64,000 nt of DNA from Cedecea neteri (GTDB lineage Bacteria > Pseudomonadota > Gammaproteobacteria > Enterobacterales > Enterobacteriaceae), in contig NZ_CP009451.1 in assembly GCF_000757825.1 (NCBI RefSeq), forward strand, positions 4,278,001 to 4,342,000, written 5' to 3'. Below, piece after piece: positions 45,544 through 54,877 of this stretch. Both the position numbers and the translations under genes were made by a program. Numbering within the stretch: position 1 is the stretch's first letter; the number at the start of each line of letters is the position of its first letter. Below the pieces are notes generated by a model that was not told the origin of the DNA, searched no databases, and saw nothing but the letters and a program-made list of their open reading frames with translations.

Positions 45544-47397
45544 ATGAGACGACTTTTAACCACGTTGATGATTCTGCTGGTTGTGCTGATAGCCGGCCTG
45601 ACCTCACTTGTGTTGTTGGTTAACCCTAACGACTTCCGTGGTTATATGGTTCGTCAGGTTGAGGCCCGTAGCGGCTATAGCCTTGAGCTCGAAGGGCCGC
45701 TGCGCTGGCACGTCTGGCCGCAGCTGAGTATTCTTTCCGGCCGTATGTCATTGACCGCGCCGGGCGCCAGCCAGCCGATGGTGAGCGCGGAAAATATGCG
45801 CCTTGACGTGGCGCTGATCCCACTGCTGTCTCATCAGCTCCAGGTTCGCCAGGTGATGCTGAAAGGCGCGGTAATTCAGCTGACGCCGGAGGCCGAAGCA
45901 CAGCGTTCGAAAAATGCTCCGGTAGGCCCGAAAGGTACTGTGAGCGAACCCGACGCCGACCGCGGTTGGTCCTTTGACGTTTCGAAGCTCAAAGTGGTCG
46001 ATAGCGTGCTGGTCTTCCAGCATATCAACGATGAGCAAATCACCGTCCGCAATATTAATCTGCAGATGGAACAGGACGATAAGCGTCAGGCGCATATTGA
46101 ATTTAGCAGCCGCGTTAACCGCGATCAGCGTGATTTAGCACTTTCGTTAACCGCCGATGTGGACCTGAGCGACTACCCACAGCAGATAAACGCCACGCTG
46201 AGCCAGATTGATTACCAGCTTCACGGGGCGAGTCTCCCCGCGACCGGCATCAGCGGCACGGGTGCGCTGCAGCTCGGCTGGCGAAATGCCGATAACCAAC
46301 TTTCGCTGAGCCAGATACAGGTCACCGCCAACGACAGCGATCTGCAGGGCAATCTCAGCGTGAAGCTGCAGAATAAGCCGCAGTGGACGGTAGAATTACA
46401 GTCTCACCTGCTGAACCTCGACAAGCTGGTGGCGAATTCTTCGGCCGCAGATAGCGGTATTAATCAACAGGCACAGCAGGCCCAGCAGCCAAGCCGCCCT
46501 GGCCCGGTGATAGCCGAAGAGCAGGGTGAGAAAAACTATCACAGCCTGCGTGATTTTAATGCCGCGGTGAATATCAAGGCCGGTGAAGTCCGCTGGCGTG
46601 GCCTGGGCTTCACCGACGTTCAGTCAGCGCTGCTGAACCAGGACGGCAAGCTCAGTATTAACCAGCTCAGCGGCAAGCTGGGGCAGGGCACGCTGTCGCT
46701 GCCGGGCTCTCTGGATGCCAGCGGCGATACGCCAGAGCTTGCTTTCCAGCCGCAGGTAAAAAATATTGAAATAGGCGATATTCTAACCGCCTTTGATTAC
46801 CCGATCGCGCTGACCGGAAAACTGTCGATGAGCGGTAACTTCAGCGGTGAACGCCTGGATGCGGAAGATTTCCGCAGCGGCTGGCAAGGCGACGCTCAGC
46901 TTGAACTGGCGCACTCGCGGCTGCAGGGCATGAACTTCCAGCAGCTGATCCAACAGGCGGTCAGCCGCAGCAGCGAAGGTGTCGACGGGCAGCAAAACCT
47001 CGATAACTCCACCCCACTGGATCATTTCTCGACCTCGGCATCGCTGGATAACGGGCTTCTGACCTTGAACAATATGGTCGGTGAGTCCAGCGTATTGTCC
47101 CTGACCGGCAACGGCACGATGGATCTGGTGAAAGAAATCTGTGATACCCACTTTGCGATTAAAGTCAGAGACGGCTGGCAGGGTAGCAACAGCAAGCTGA
47201 TTGAAGCGCTGAAAACAACGGCCGTTCCGCTGCGCGTTTATGGGCCCTGGCAGGAGCTAAATTACACGCTGCAGGTCGATCAGGCTCTGCGTAAGCAGCT
47301 GCAGGATGAAGCTAAGCGCCGACTCAACGACTGGCTGGATAAGAATAAAGACAGTGACAAAGCGAAAGACGTTAAGCAGCTGATGAATAAACTCTAA
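45544..47397 (+). CDS. asmA: AsmA, outer-membrane assembly/lipid-homeostasis protein
   Basis: 617-aa inner-membrane-anchored periplasmic protein of the AsmA family, first found as a suppressor locus of assembly-defective OmpF. An N-terminal transmembrane helix (about residues 4-26, LLTTLMILLVVLIAGLTSL) is followed by the AsmA N-domain (NPNDFRGYMVRQVEARSGY) and a beta-rich C-domain, related to the bridge-like lipid carriers. The ATG at 45544 gives the E. coli length of 617 aa. It is the last gene before a bidirectional terminator. Confidence 0.95.
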   Translation: MRRLLTTLMILLVVLIAGLTSLVLLVNPNDFRGYMVRQVEARSGYSLELEGPLRWHVWPQLSILSGRMSLTAPGASQPMVSAENMRLDVALIPLLSHQLQVRQVMLKGAVIQLTPEAEAQRSKNAPVGPKGTVSEPDADRGWSFDVSKLKVVDSVLVFQHINDEQITVRNINLQMEQDDKRQAHIEFSSRVNRDQRDLALSLTADVDLSDYPQQINATLSQIDYQLHGASLPATGISGTGALQLGWRNADNQLSLSQIQVTANDSDLQGNLSVKLQNKPQWTVELQSHLLNLDKLVANSSAADSGINQQAQQAQQPSRPGPVIAEEQGEKNYHSLRDFNAAVNIKAGEVRWRGLGFTDVQSALLNQDGKLSINQLSGKLGQGTLSLPGSLDASGDTPELAFQPQVKNIEIGDILTAFDYPIALTGKLSMSGNFSGERLDAEDFRSGWQGDAQLELAHSRLQGMNFQQLIQQAVSRSSEGVDGQQNLDNSTPLDHFSTSASLDNGLLTLNNMVGESSVLSLTGNGTMDLVKEICDTHFAIKVRDGWQGSNSKLIEALKTTAVPLRVYGPWQELNYTLQVDQALRKQLQDEAKRRLNDWLDKNKDSDKAKDVKQLMNKL

Positions 47398-47412
47398 CGA
47401 GCAGGCTGCAAT

Positions 47413-47440
47413 AAAAAAACCGGCATTTGCCGGTTTTTTT
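47413..47440. terminator. Bidirectional terminator between asmA and yegH
   Basis: AAAAAAACCGGC and GCCGGTTTTTTT form a perfect 12-bp stem around ATTT, giving T-runs on both strands for these convergent genes. Confidence 0.92.
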
Positions 47441-47451
47441 ATACCTCTGTT

Positions 47452-49035
47452 TTATACCTCGTAATCCAGCAGGCTCTCTTCCTGCAGACGCGGCACTATC
47501 TGTACTTTATTCACCCTGTGGTTTACCACCTCGAGCGTCTTAAGCAAATAATTGCCCACCTCAACGGTTTCACCCTCGGCAGGCACGTGCTGTAAATGCT
47601 CCATCAGCAGCCCGGCAATGGTGTGGTATTCACGCTTATCGTCCAGGGGCAGGGCGATATACTGCACCAGATCGTCCAGCGGCATGTGGCCGTTCGCCGT
47701 CCAGCTGCCGTCCGCATTTTTCTGGATATCATGGCGGGCATCAATCTCTTCCACTTCATTTGGAAGATTGCCGGCAATGGTTTCCATCACGTCGCTGAGC
47801 GTCACGATCCCTTCTACCGAGCCAAATTCGTCCACTACAAAGGCAAAATGGGTGCGCGCGTTGCGGAACTGTTCCAGCGCCTGCAGCAGCTGCAAGGCTT
47901 CGGGGAAGACCAGCGGCTGGCGAATCAGCGGGGCAATGTCCAGAGCTTCACCGTGCAGAGACTGCTGCAGCAAATCGATGACGTGTACCACGCCGAGGAT
48001 CTCTTCCCCGTCATCGGTCACCACGATGCGTGTGTGCTTGTTTTTGTCCAGCAGCTCCCGGATCTGCTCTTCCGGCGCGGCGATGTTCAGGTGCTCCACA
48101 TCGTGACGGGAAGTCATGATGCTGCTGACGCTGCGCTGATTCAGGTGCAGCACGCGTTCGATCATGCGCGTCTCCTGCGGGTTGAAAATATCGCTGTCTA
48201 TGCCGCTGTCGGCTATCAGTGACGCGGTTTGGGCGTCCAGCTCGGCTTCTTCTTTTTTACCGTTCAGAAGCCGCAGTACGGCCTCGGCGGTGCGCTCGCG
48301 CAGCGACTGATTGGCAGAAAGAAAGCGTCGACGGTTAAAAATAGCCAGCTGATTCAGCGATTCAATCATTACCGAGAAACCGATAGCCGCGTAGAGATAA
48401 CCCTTTGGAATCTGGTAGCCAAAGCCGTCGGCCACCAGGCTAAAACCAATCATTAGCAGGAAACTCAGGCACAAAATGACGATGGTCGGGTGGCTGTTGA
48501 CAAACTTCGTCAGCGATTTGCTGGCCAGCACCATCAGCCCGATGGCAATAATGACCGCGGTCATCATGACCGCAAGATGGTCGACCATGCCGACGGCGGT
48601 GACGACCGAATCCAGGGAAAACACGGCATCCAGGATAACAATTTGCGCCACCACGGGCCAGAATCTGGCGCCTCGCTTTTGCGTGTGTTGTTCGCTGTCC
48701 TTACCTTCCAGCCGCTCATTCAGCTCCATGGTGGCCTTAAACAGCAGGAACAGGCCGCCCAACAGCATAATCAGGTCCCTGGCGCTGAAGCTGAACTCGT
48801 GGAGAGTAAAGAGTGGTCGGGTGAGGGTCACCAGCCATGAAATCGAGGCCAGCAGCAGCAAGCGCATGATCATCGCCAGCAGCAATCCCGTCACGCGAGC
48901 GCGGTCGCGAAGTTTGGGAGGCAGTTTTTCGGCGAGAATAGCAATGAAAACGAGGTTATCAATGCCCAGAACCAGTTCGAGAACGACCAGGGTAACTAAC
49001 CCAGCCCAGATTGAGGGGTCGGCAATCCATTCCAT
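47452..49035 (-). CDS. yegH: TerC/CBS/CorC-domain membrane protein YegH
   Basis: 527-aa inner-membrane protein. A TerC-type transmembrane domain (residues 1-230, with [17 protein letters not shown] and [15 protein letters not shown] carrying the conserved Asp residues) is followed by two CBS domains (about 305-425, [16 protein letters not shown] and [15 protein letters not shown]) and a CorC/HlyC C-terminal domain. Such architecture suggests a divalent-cation or metal-exocytosis role; the function of YegH itself is not established. It has the same length as in E. coli and is divergent from the colanic acid operon. Confidence 0.93.
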   Translation of the reverse strand: MEWIADPSIWAGLVTLVVLELVLGIDNLVFIAILAEKLPPKLRDRARVTGLLLAMIMRLLLLASISWLVTLTRPLFTLHEFSFSARDLIMLLGGLFLLFKATMELNERLEGKDSEQHTQKRGARFWPVVAQIVILDAVFSLDSVVTAVGMVDHLAVMMTAVIIAIGLMVLASKSLTKFVNSHPTIVILCLSFLLMIGFSLVADGFGYQIPKGYLYAAIGFSVMIESLNQLAIFNRRRFLSANQSLRERTAEAVLRLLNGKKEEAELDAQTASLIADSGIDSDIFNPQETRMIERVLHLNQRSVSSIMTSRHDVEHLNIAAPEEQIRELLDKNKHTRIVVTDDGEEILGVVHVIDLLQQSLHGEALDIAPLIRQPLVFPEALQLLQALEQFRNARTHFAFVVDEFGSVEGIVTLSDVMETIAGNLPNEVEEIDARHDIQKNADGSWTANGHMPLDDLVQYIALPLDDKREYHTIAGLLMEHLQHVPAEGETVEVGNYLLKTLEVVNHRVNKVQIVPRLQEESLLDYEV

Positions 49036-49294
49036 ACGGGGTTTACAGCCTTTTTAACTTGCGGGCAAATGCCACACTGAAATGATGGATAATTGTCTGA
49101 AAAAAAGCAACGTTTGCCTGAGATTAATCCGTAATGGCTTATATTCTTGTCAGCATGAAGCGAAATATCCCATTGGTTATTGTGGTTAATAATTAAAGAG
49201 GTGCTTTGATTTTGTATTTTATTAATGAATCAACCACTATGAGATAGTTCTGCATATTCTTAGGGCGATTGTCTGATTAATTTTGCTGTCAATA

Positions 49295-49308
49295 TAAAGA
49301 AATTCCTA
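49295..49308 (+). promoter_or_regulatory. RcsAB box of the wza promoter
   Basis: TAAAGAAATTCCTA differs at one position from the wza RcsAB box known in E. coli (TAAAGAAACTCCTA). RcsB with RcsA would activate colanic acid synthesis here under envelope stress. Confidence 0.85.
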
Positions 49309-49541
49309 AAATATTATTATTGCGTGGTTCATATTATTCTTAAAAGTCCGGTTACTGCCTTTTGTCTCCTTGCCTGCTGAGTTTTAAGCTGCAACAATCC
49401 TTATCGATGATTAGCAATGAATGTGTTTTTTATACATTGGTTAATAGTTCGCCCCAGCATTTTCATAAAATCTGATGGTCTGATTTCAATATCTTAATGG
49501 ATATTTGAATTCGCCCGACCATGAGTATTGTTTACCATTTT

Positions 49542-49579
49542 CAGTAGGTTGGTGACTGTGAGCCAGGGGCGGTAGCGTG
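49542..49579 (+). promoter_or_regulatory. JUMPstart element with ops site (RfaH recruitment)
   Basis: The element ends AGCCAGGGGCGGTAGCGTG and contains the exact ops sequence GGCGGTAGCGT at 49568-49578. RNA polymerase pauses here and recruits RfaH, which suppresses Rho termination through the long polysaccharide operon. Confidence 0.95.
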
Positions 49580-49766
49580 CCCGGATGCGGCCAGACAACA
49601 GCAAGTCATGGAGTCATCAGAATGTCGGGAAATAAGCTTATTTTAGGAATAATGCCAATTATCTCGCTCTCTGAATATGTTCAATTCTGTACTTCATCCT
49701 CACGGCTAATTGCTTGCTTGTTTTATTCGCTCAGGATAATTACTCTGCCATAGTGATAAATATTCA

Positions 49767-50906
49767 ATGATAAAATACAAACTTAAGTTGATGCCTTTAT
49801 TGGTGTCAGTCACCCTGATGAGCGGCTGCACGGTATTTCCCGGCAGCAATATGTCGACATCGGGAAAGGACGTCATCAAACAACAGGATGCCGATTTCGA
49901 CCTCGATAGAATGGTCAATGTCTATCCATTAACGCCTCGTCTGGTGGAACAGCTGCGGCCGCGTCCGGTCGTCGCCCAGCCGAATGCCGGGCTGGACAAA
50001 GATATCGCTAATTACGAGTATCGCGTCGGGCCAGGGGATGTTTTAAACGTCACGGTCTGGGACCATCCGGAATTAACCACGCCGGCGGGCCAGTATCGTA
50101 GCTCGAGCGACGCCGGTAACTGGGTGCAGCCCGATGGCACCATGTTCTACCCCTACGTAGGAAAGGTCAGCGTAACCGGCAAAACGCTGGCAGAAATTCG
50201 CGGCGATATTACCAGCCGCCTTGCGCAGTACATTGCCCAGCCGCAGGTGGACGTTAATATCGCTGCCTTCCGGTCGCAAAAGGCCTATGTCTCCGGGCAG
50301 GTCAATAAGTCCGGACAGCAGCCCATTACCAACGTCCCGCTGACTATTCTTGACGCCATCAACGCGGCGGGCGGTTTAACCGATGCGGCAGACTGGCGCA
50401 ACGTCGTGCTGACCCACAAAGGGCAGGAAAAACGTATTTCCCTGCAGGCGCTGATGCAAAACGGCGACCTGAGCCAAAACCATCTGCTTTACCCCGGCGA
50501 CATCCTCTTTGTACCGCGCAATGACGATCTGAAAGTGTTTGTCATGGGCGAAGTGAAGAAACAGGCCACGCTCAAAATGGACTTCAGCGGCATGACGCTG
50601 ACCGAAGCGTTGGGCCAGGCCGAAGGTATCGATCTCACGTCTTCGAACGCCAGCGGCATCTTCGTTATTCGTCCGCTCAAAGACCAGACTCAGCAAAACG
50701 GCAAGATTGCCAATATTTATCAGCTTGATATGTCCGACGCGACTTCGCTGGTGATGGGCACCGAGTTCCAGCTGCAGCCTTATGACGTGGTGTACGTGAC
50801 CACCGCACCAGTTTCCCGCTGGAATCGCCTGATCAACCAGCTTCTGCCAACCATCAGCGGCGTTCGCTACATGACCGATACCGCCAAAGATATCCACACC
50901 TGGTAA
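49767..50906 (+). CDS. wza: Outer-membrane polysaccharide export lipoprotein Wza
   Basis: 379-aa octameric outer-membrane channel for colanic acid export. A lipoprotein signal peptide ends in the lipobox LMSGC, with lipidated Cys21; the Poly_export domain starts [21 protein letters not shown] (about residue 85), two SLBB-type repeats follow ([15 protein letters not shown] and [11 protein letters not shown]), and the C-terminal amphipathic helix [15 protein letters not shown] forms the outer-membrane barrel. It has the E. coli length. First gene of the operon; wzb follows after 6 nt. Confidence 0.96.
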   Translation: MIKYKLKLMPLLVSVTLMSGCTVFPGSNMSTSGKDVIKQQDADFDLDRMVNVYPLTPRLVEQLRPRPVVAQPNAGLDKDIANYEYRVGPGDVLNVTVWDHPELTTPAGQYRSSSDAGNWVQPDGTMFYPYVGKVSVTGKTLAEIRGDITSRLAQYIAQPQVDVNIAAFRSQKAYVSGQVNKSGQQPITNVPLTILDAINAAGGLTDAADWRNVVLTHKGQEKRISLQALMQNGDLSQNHLLYPGDILFVPRNDDLKVFVMGEVKKQATLKMDFSGMTLTEALGQAEGIDLTSSNASGIFVIRPLKDQTQQNGKIANIYQLDMSDATSLVMGTEFQLQPYDVVYVTTAPVSRWNRLINQLLPTISGVRYMTDTAKDIHTW

Positions 50907-50912
50907 CGCGCT

Positions 50913-51356
50913 ATGTTCAACAAAATACTTGTGGTTTGCGTGGGGAACATCTGCCGTTCCCCCACGGCTGAACGTCTGCTCAAACGCTACCATCCGGAAC
51001 TTAGCGTCAGCTCTGCGGGGCTGGGTGCGTTGGTAGGGAAGGGCGCCGATGCCGGTGCCGTTGAAGTCGCCGGGCGGCACGACCTTTCTCTGGAAGGGCA
51101 TTTAGCCCGGCAGGTTTCCGGGCGCCTGTGCCGGGAGCATGACCTGATTCTGGCGATGGAAAAACGCCACATCACCACGCTTTGCGAAATGGCGCCAGAG
51201 ATGCGCGGCAAAGTGATGCTGTTTGGCCATTGGGATGCAGAGAGAGAAATTCCCGATCCCTACCGCAAAAGCCGCGATGCCTTCGAAGCGGTCTACAGCA
51301 TGCTCGACCTTTCTGCCCAAAAGTGGGCTAACGCACTTAACGCTCATCAGGGATAA
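50913..51356 (+). CDS. wzb: Low-molecular-weight protein-tyrosine phosphatase Wzb
   Basis: 147-aa cytosolic phosphatase that dephosphorylates the tyrosine kinase Wzc, allowing its cycling during polymerisation. The P-loop VCVGNICRSPTAERLL holds the nucleophile Cys9 and Arg15 (C-X5-R), and the general-acid Asp lies in IPDPYRKSRDAF. Same length as E. coli Wzb. The start follows wza by 6 nt and wzc begins 2 nt after its stop. Confidence 0.95.
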   Translation: MFNKILVVCVGNICRSPTAERLLKRYHPELSVSSAGLGALVGKGADAGAVEVAGRHDLSLEGHLARQVSGRLCREHDLILAMEKRHITTLCEMAPEMRGKVMLFGHWDAEREIPDPYRKSRDAFEAVYSMLDLSAQKWANALNAHQG

Positions 51357-51358
51357 CA

Positions 51359-53527
51359 ATGACAGAGAAAGTACGCCGTTCGAGCGCCCCGACCGAGGGC
51401 AATGACGAAATTGATATCGGCCGTTTGTTTGGCACCGTGCTGGAGGCTCGCTGGTGGGTTATCGGTATCACCGGCCTGTTCGCGGCGCTGGCCGTGGTCT
51501 ATGCGCTGTTCGCGACGCCGGTGTATAAGGCCGACGCGCTGGTGCAAATCGAACAAAATGCCGGTAACACGCTGGTGAATGACATCAGCTCCGCGCTGAG
51601 CAATAAGCCCCCGGCGTCTGCCGCAGAAATTCAGCTGATTCAGTCTCGCCTGGTGCTGGGTAAAACCGTGGACGATCTGAACCTGGATATTTCGGTGAGC
51701 AAGAACACCTTCTGGCTGTTCGGGGCAGGCTGGGACCGGCTGCAGGGGCATCAGAACGACACGGTTAACGTCACCACTTTCACCCTCCCGGCGGGAATGA
51801 ACAAAGACACCTTTACCGTTGAAGTCCTGAACGACAAACAGTATCAGCTAACCAGCGACAATGGTTTTAGCGCCAAAGGTGAAGTGGGCAAGCCGCTGAG
51901 CAAAGGCGGCGTCACGATGCAGGTTGACGGCATCAAGGCCCAGCCGGGTGATAATTTCACCGTGGTGAAGTACTCCACGCTCGGTATGATCAACCAGCTT
52001 CTGGGCAACCTGACGGTGACCGAAAACGGGAAAGATACCGGCGTGCTTAGCCTGTCTTATACCGGGGAAGATAAAGATCAGATCCGCGCGATTCTGGACA
52101 GCATCACCCGTAACTATCTTGCTCAGAACGTGCAGCGTAAATCTGAAGAAGCTTCCAGAAGCCTGAAATTCCTGGCCGAGCAGCTGCCGGAAGTTCGCCA
52201 CAATCTGGATTCGGCTGAAAACAAACTCAACGCTTATCGCCAGCGCCAGGATTCGGTGGACTTGTCCCTCGAGGCGAAATCGCTGCTGGACTCCGTGGTG
52301 AATATTGACTCTCAGCTGAATCAGCTGACCTTCAAAGAAGCGGAAATTTCCAAGCTGTATACCAAAGTTCACCCATCATATCGCACGCTGCTGGAGCAGC
52401 GCAGAACGCTTGAAGACCAGAAAGCTCGCCTGACCAACAGCATCGCTGCGATGCCAAAAACCCAGCAGGAAATTGTGCGCCTGACCCGCGACGTGGAATC
52501 CGGGCAGCAGGTTTACATGCAGCTGTTAAACAAGCAGCAGGAGCTGAAAATTACCGAGGCCAGCACGGTGGGTGACGTCCGCATCGTTGACCCGGCGATT
52601 ACGCAGCCGGGCATGGTGAAGCCACAGCGCGCTCTGGTGGTACTGGGCAGCATCATTCTGGGCCTTATCGTTTCGATTATTGGCGTGCTGCTTCGTTCGC
52701 TGTTTAAGGGTGGGATTGAAAGCCCGGCGGCGCTGGAAGAGGCTGGGCTTAGCGTCTACGCCAGCATTCCTCTTTCCGAGTGGCAGAAAACCCGCGACCA
52801 GGCCAACCTGCGGAATGCGAAAGGCACCAAACGCTTTAAGCAAAGTCAGCTGCTGGCGGTCGGGAACCCAACTGACCTGGCTATTGAGGCCATCCGCAGC
52901 CTGCGCACCAGCCTGCACTTCGCCATGATGCAGGCCTCCAACAACGTCCTGATGCTCACCGGGGTTAGCCCGTCAATCGGTAAAACTTTTGTATGTGCCA
53001 ACCTGGCGGCGGTGATTAGCCAGACCAACAAGCGCGTGCTGCTGATGGACTGCGATATGCGCAAAGGTTATACCCACGAACTGCTGGGGACGACCAACGT
53101 GAACGGCCTGTCCGACGTGCTTTCAGGGCAGGGAGACATCACCCGTTGTGCGCAGAAAACTTCCGTGCCGAATTTTGACCTTATCCCGCGTGGGCAGGTT
53201 CCGGCCAACCCGTCAGAGCTGCTGATGAACGAACGCTTCGCCCAGTTGGTGAAGTGGGCCAGCGAAAATTATGACCTGGTGCTGATTGATACCCCGCCAA
53301 TCCTTGCCGTCACGGATGCGGCGATTGTTGGCCGGCATGCCGGTACCACGCTGATGGTGGCACGTTATGCGGTGAACACGCTGAAAGAGGTGGAGACCAG
53401 CCTGAGCCGCTTCGAGCAAAACGGTATTGCGGTGCGCGGCGTTATCCTTAACTCGATCTTCCGCCGGGCCACCGGCTACCAGGATTACGGCTACTACGAA
53501 TACGAATATAAGTCGGATGCTAAATAA
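51359..53527 (+). CDS. wzc: Tyrosine autokinase and chain-length regulator Wzc
   Basis: 722-aa inner-membrane BY-kinase and polysaccharide co-polymerase. Transmembrane helix 1 lies near residues 31-52 (WWVIGITGLFAALAVVYAL), a long periplasmic Wzz-type and coiled-coil domain follows, and helix 2 lies near 425-447. The cytoplasmic kinase has Walker A GVSPSIGKTFVCANL, Walker A' VLLMDCDMRKG and Walker B VLIDTPPIL, and a C-terminal tyrosine cluster YQDYGYYEYEYKSDAK. Cycles of phosphorylation control polymer length and export with Wza. E. coli Wzc has 720 aa. Confidence 0.96.
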   Translation: MTEKVRRSSAPTEGNDEIDIGRLFGTVLEARWWVIGITGLFAALAVVYALFATPVYKADALVQIEQNAGNTLVNDISSALSNKPPASAAEIQLIQSRLVLGKTVDDLNLDISVSKNTFWLFGAGWDRLQGHQNDTVNVTTFTLPAGMNKDTFTVEVLNDKQYQLTSDNGFSAKGEVGKPLSKGGVTMQVDGIKAQPGDNFTVVKYSTLGMINQLLGNLTVTENGKDTGVLSLSYTGEDKDQIRAILDSITRNYLAQNVQRKSEEASRSLKFLAEQLPEVRHNLDSAENKLNAYRQRQDSVDLSLEAKSLLDSVVNIDSQLNQLTFKEAEISKLYTKVHPSYRTLLEQRRTLEDQKARLTNSIAAMPKTQQEIVRLTRDVESGQQVYMQLLNKQQELKITEASTVGDVRIVDPAITQPGMVKPQRALVVLGSIILGLIVSIIGVLLRSLFKGGIESPAALEEAGLSVYASIPLSEWQKTRDQANLRNAKGTKRFKQSQLLAVGNPTDLAIEAIRSLRTSLHFAMMQASNNVLMLTGVSPSIGKTFVCANLAAVISQTNKRVLLMDCDMRKGYTHELLGTTNVNGLSDVLSGQGDITRCAQKTSVPNFDLIPRGQVPANPSELLMNERFAQLVKWASENYDLVLIDTPPILAVTDAAIVGRHAGTTLMVARYAVNTLKEVETSLSRFEQNGIAVRGVILNSIFRRATGYQDYGYYEYEYKSDAK

Positions 53528-53537
53528 GGTGATGGCC

Positions 53538-54389
53538 ATGAACAGCAGCGCAGTAACTCGCCCGCTTATCTCTATTTATATGCCTACGTGGAACCGCCAG
53601 CAGCTGGCTATTCGGGCCATAAACTCGGTGCTGCGTCAGGATTATGACCACTGGGAAATGATTATCGTCGATGACTGCTCGGCCAGCTTCCAGCAGCTGC
53701 AGCAGTTTGTTGAGGATCTCGGCGATCCCCGGGTGCGTTACATTCACAACGACGTGAACAGCGGCGCCTGCGCGGTACGCAATCAGGCGATTCAGCTGGC
53801 GCAGGGAAGATTTATCACCGGCATTGATGATGACGATGAATGGACGCCGAACCGGCTATCGGTGTTCCTGTCCCATCAGCATCAGCTGGTCACCCACGCG
53901 TTTTTATACGCTAACGACTATCTGTGCGAAGGGCAGGTCTACTCGCAGCCGACCAGCCTGCCGCTGTACCCGAAGTCGCCGTATTCGCTCAAGCTGTTCT
54001 ATAAGCGCAACATCATCGGCAACCAGGTGTTCACCTACGCCGGGCGCTTTAAGAGCAGCCTGTTTGATACCGAGCTGAAAGCCGCGCAGGACTACGACAT
54101 CTTCCTGCGCATGGTGGTGGAATACGGCCAGCCGTGGAAGGTAGAAGAGGCAACGCAAATTCTGCACGTGAATCACGGTGAAATGCAGATAACCAAATCG
54201 CCGAAGAAATTTGCCGGTTATTTCCATTTCTACCGCAAGCACAAAGACAAGTTCGACCGGGGCAGCAAGAAATACCAGCTGTATACGCTCTACCAGATCC
54301 GCAACAAGCGCATGTCTTTGCGCACGCTGTTAGCCCTGCTGACGGTGCGCAACGGCAAGCGCCTCGCCGATAGCCTGCGGGGGAAATAA
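53538..54389 (+). CDS. wcaA: Colanic acid glycosyltransferase WcaA (GT2)
   Basis: 283-aa GT-A fold transferase of family GT2. It opens RPLISIYMPTWNRQQLAIRA with the nucleotide-sugar site, then MIIVDDCS and the DXD-like GIDDDDEWTPNR. Most of the chain matches E. coli WcaA (279 aa). I chose the ATG at 53538, which has AAGGT upstream at a good distance, rather than the ATG at 53532 that is too close to it. It adds one sugar of the colanic acid repeat on undecaprenyl phosphate at the cytoplasmic face of the membrane. Confidence 0.93.
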   Translation: MNSSAVTRPLISIYMPTWNRQQLAIRAINSVLRQDYDHWEMIIVDDCSASFQQLQQFVEDLGDPRVRYIHNDVNSGACAVRNQAIQLAQGRFITGIDDDDEWTPNRLSVFLSHQHQLVTHAFLYANDYLCEGQVYSQPTSLPLYPKSPYSLKLFYKRNIIGNQVFTYAGRFKSSLFDTELKAAQDYDIFLRMVVEYGQPWKVEEATQILHVNHGEMQITKSPKKFAGYFHFYRKHKDKFDRGSKKYQLYTLYQIRNKRMSLRTLLALLTVRNGKRLADSLRGK

Positions 54390-54391
54390 GC

Positions 54392-54877
54392 GTGCTGGAA
54401 GATTTACGAGCCAATAGCTGGAGCCTGCGCCCGTGCTGCATGGTGCTGGCCTACCGCGTTGCCCACTTCTGCTCGGTGTGGCGCAAGAAAAGCGTTATCA
54501 ACAATCTCTGGGCGGCGCCGGTGCTTCTGGCCTACCGCTTCATTACCGAATGCCTGTTTGGCTATGAAATCCAGGCGGCCGCCACCATTGGTCGCCGCTT
54601 CACTATTCACCACGGCTACGCGGTGGTTATCAATAAGTTTGTCGTCGCGGGGGATGATTTCACCATCCGCCACGGCGTCACCATCGGCAACCGTGGCAAC
54701 AGCCTGGCCTGCCCGGTGATCGGCAACGGCGTTGAGCTGGGCGCCAACGTGATTATCGTGGGCGACATCACCATCGGCAATAACGTGGCGGTGGGCGCGG
54801 GCAGCGTGGTGCTGGACAGCGTGCCGGACAACGCGCTGGTGGTGGGTGAAAAAGCGCGGGTGAAGGTGATCAAATGA
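54392..54877 (+). CDS. wcaB: Colanic acid acetyltransferase WcaB
   Basis: 161-aa left-handed beta-helix O-acetyltransferase of the hexapeptide (CysE-like) family. The repeats run IGRRFTIHHGYAVVINK, DDFTIRHGVTIGNRG, IGNGVELGANVIIVGDITIG and NNVAVGAGSVVLDSVP. It begins at GTG, as the E. coli protein also starts MLEDLRANSWSLRPCC. It probably acetylates a sugar of the colanic acid repeat. It is 2 nt after wcaA and overlaps wcaC by 4 nt. Confidence 0.94.
   Translation: MLEDLRANSWSLRPCCMVLAYRVAHFCSVWRKKSVINNLWAAPVLLAYRFITECLFGYEIQAAATIGRRFTIHHGYAVVINKFVVAGDDFTIRHGVTIGNRGNSLACPVIGNGVELGANVIIVGDITIGNNVAVGAGSVVLDSVPDNALVVGEKARVKVIK

Larger units (their letters stand above)
49036..49766 (+). promoter_or_regulatory. 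Long AT-rich leader and promoter region of the colanic acid operon
   Basis: These 731 bp contain no gene. They are markedly AT-richer than the surrounding coding DNA. They hold an RcsAB box (49295-49308), several AT-rich -10 candidates just after it (TATTAT near 49313), and the JUMPstart/ops element (49542-49579) about 190 nt before wza, inside the expected untranslated leader. Confidence 0.8.
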
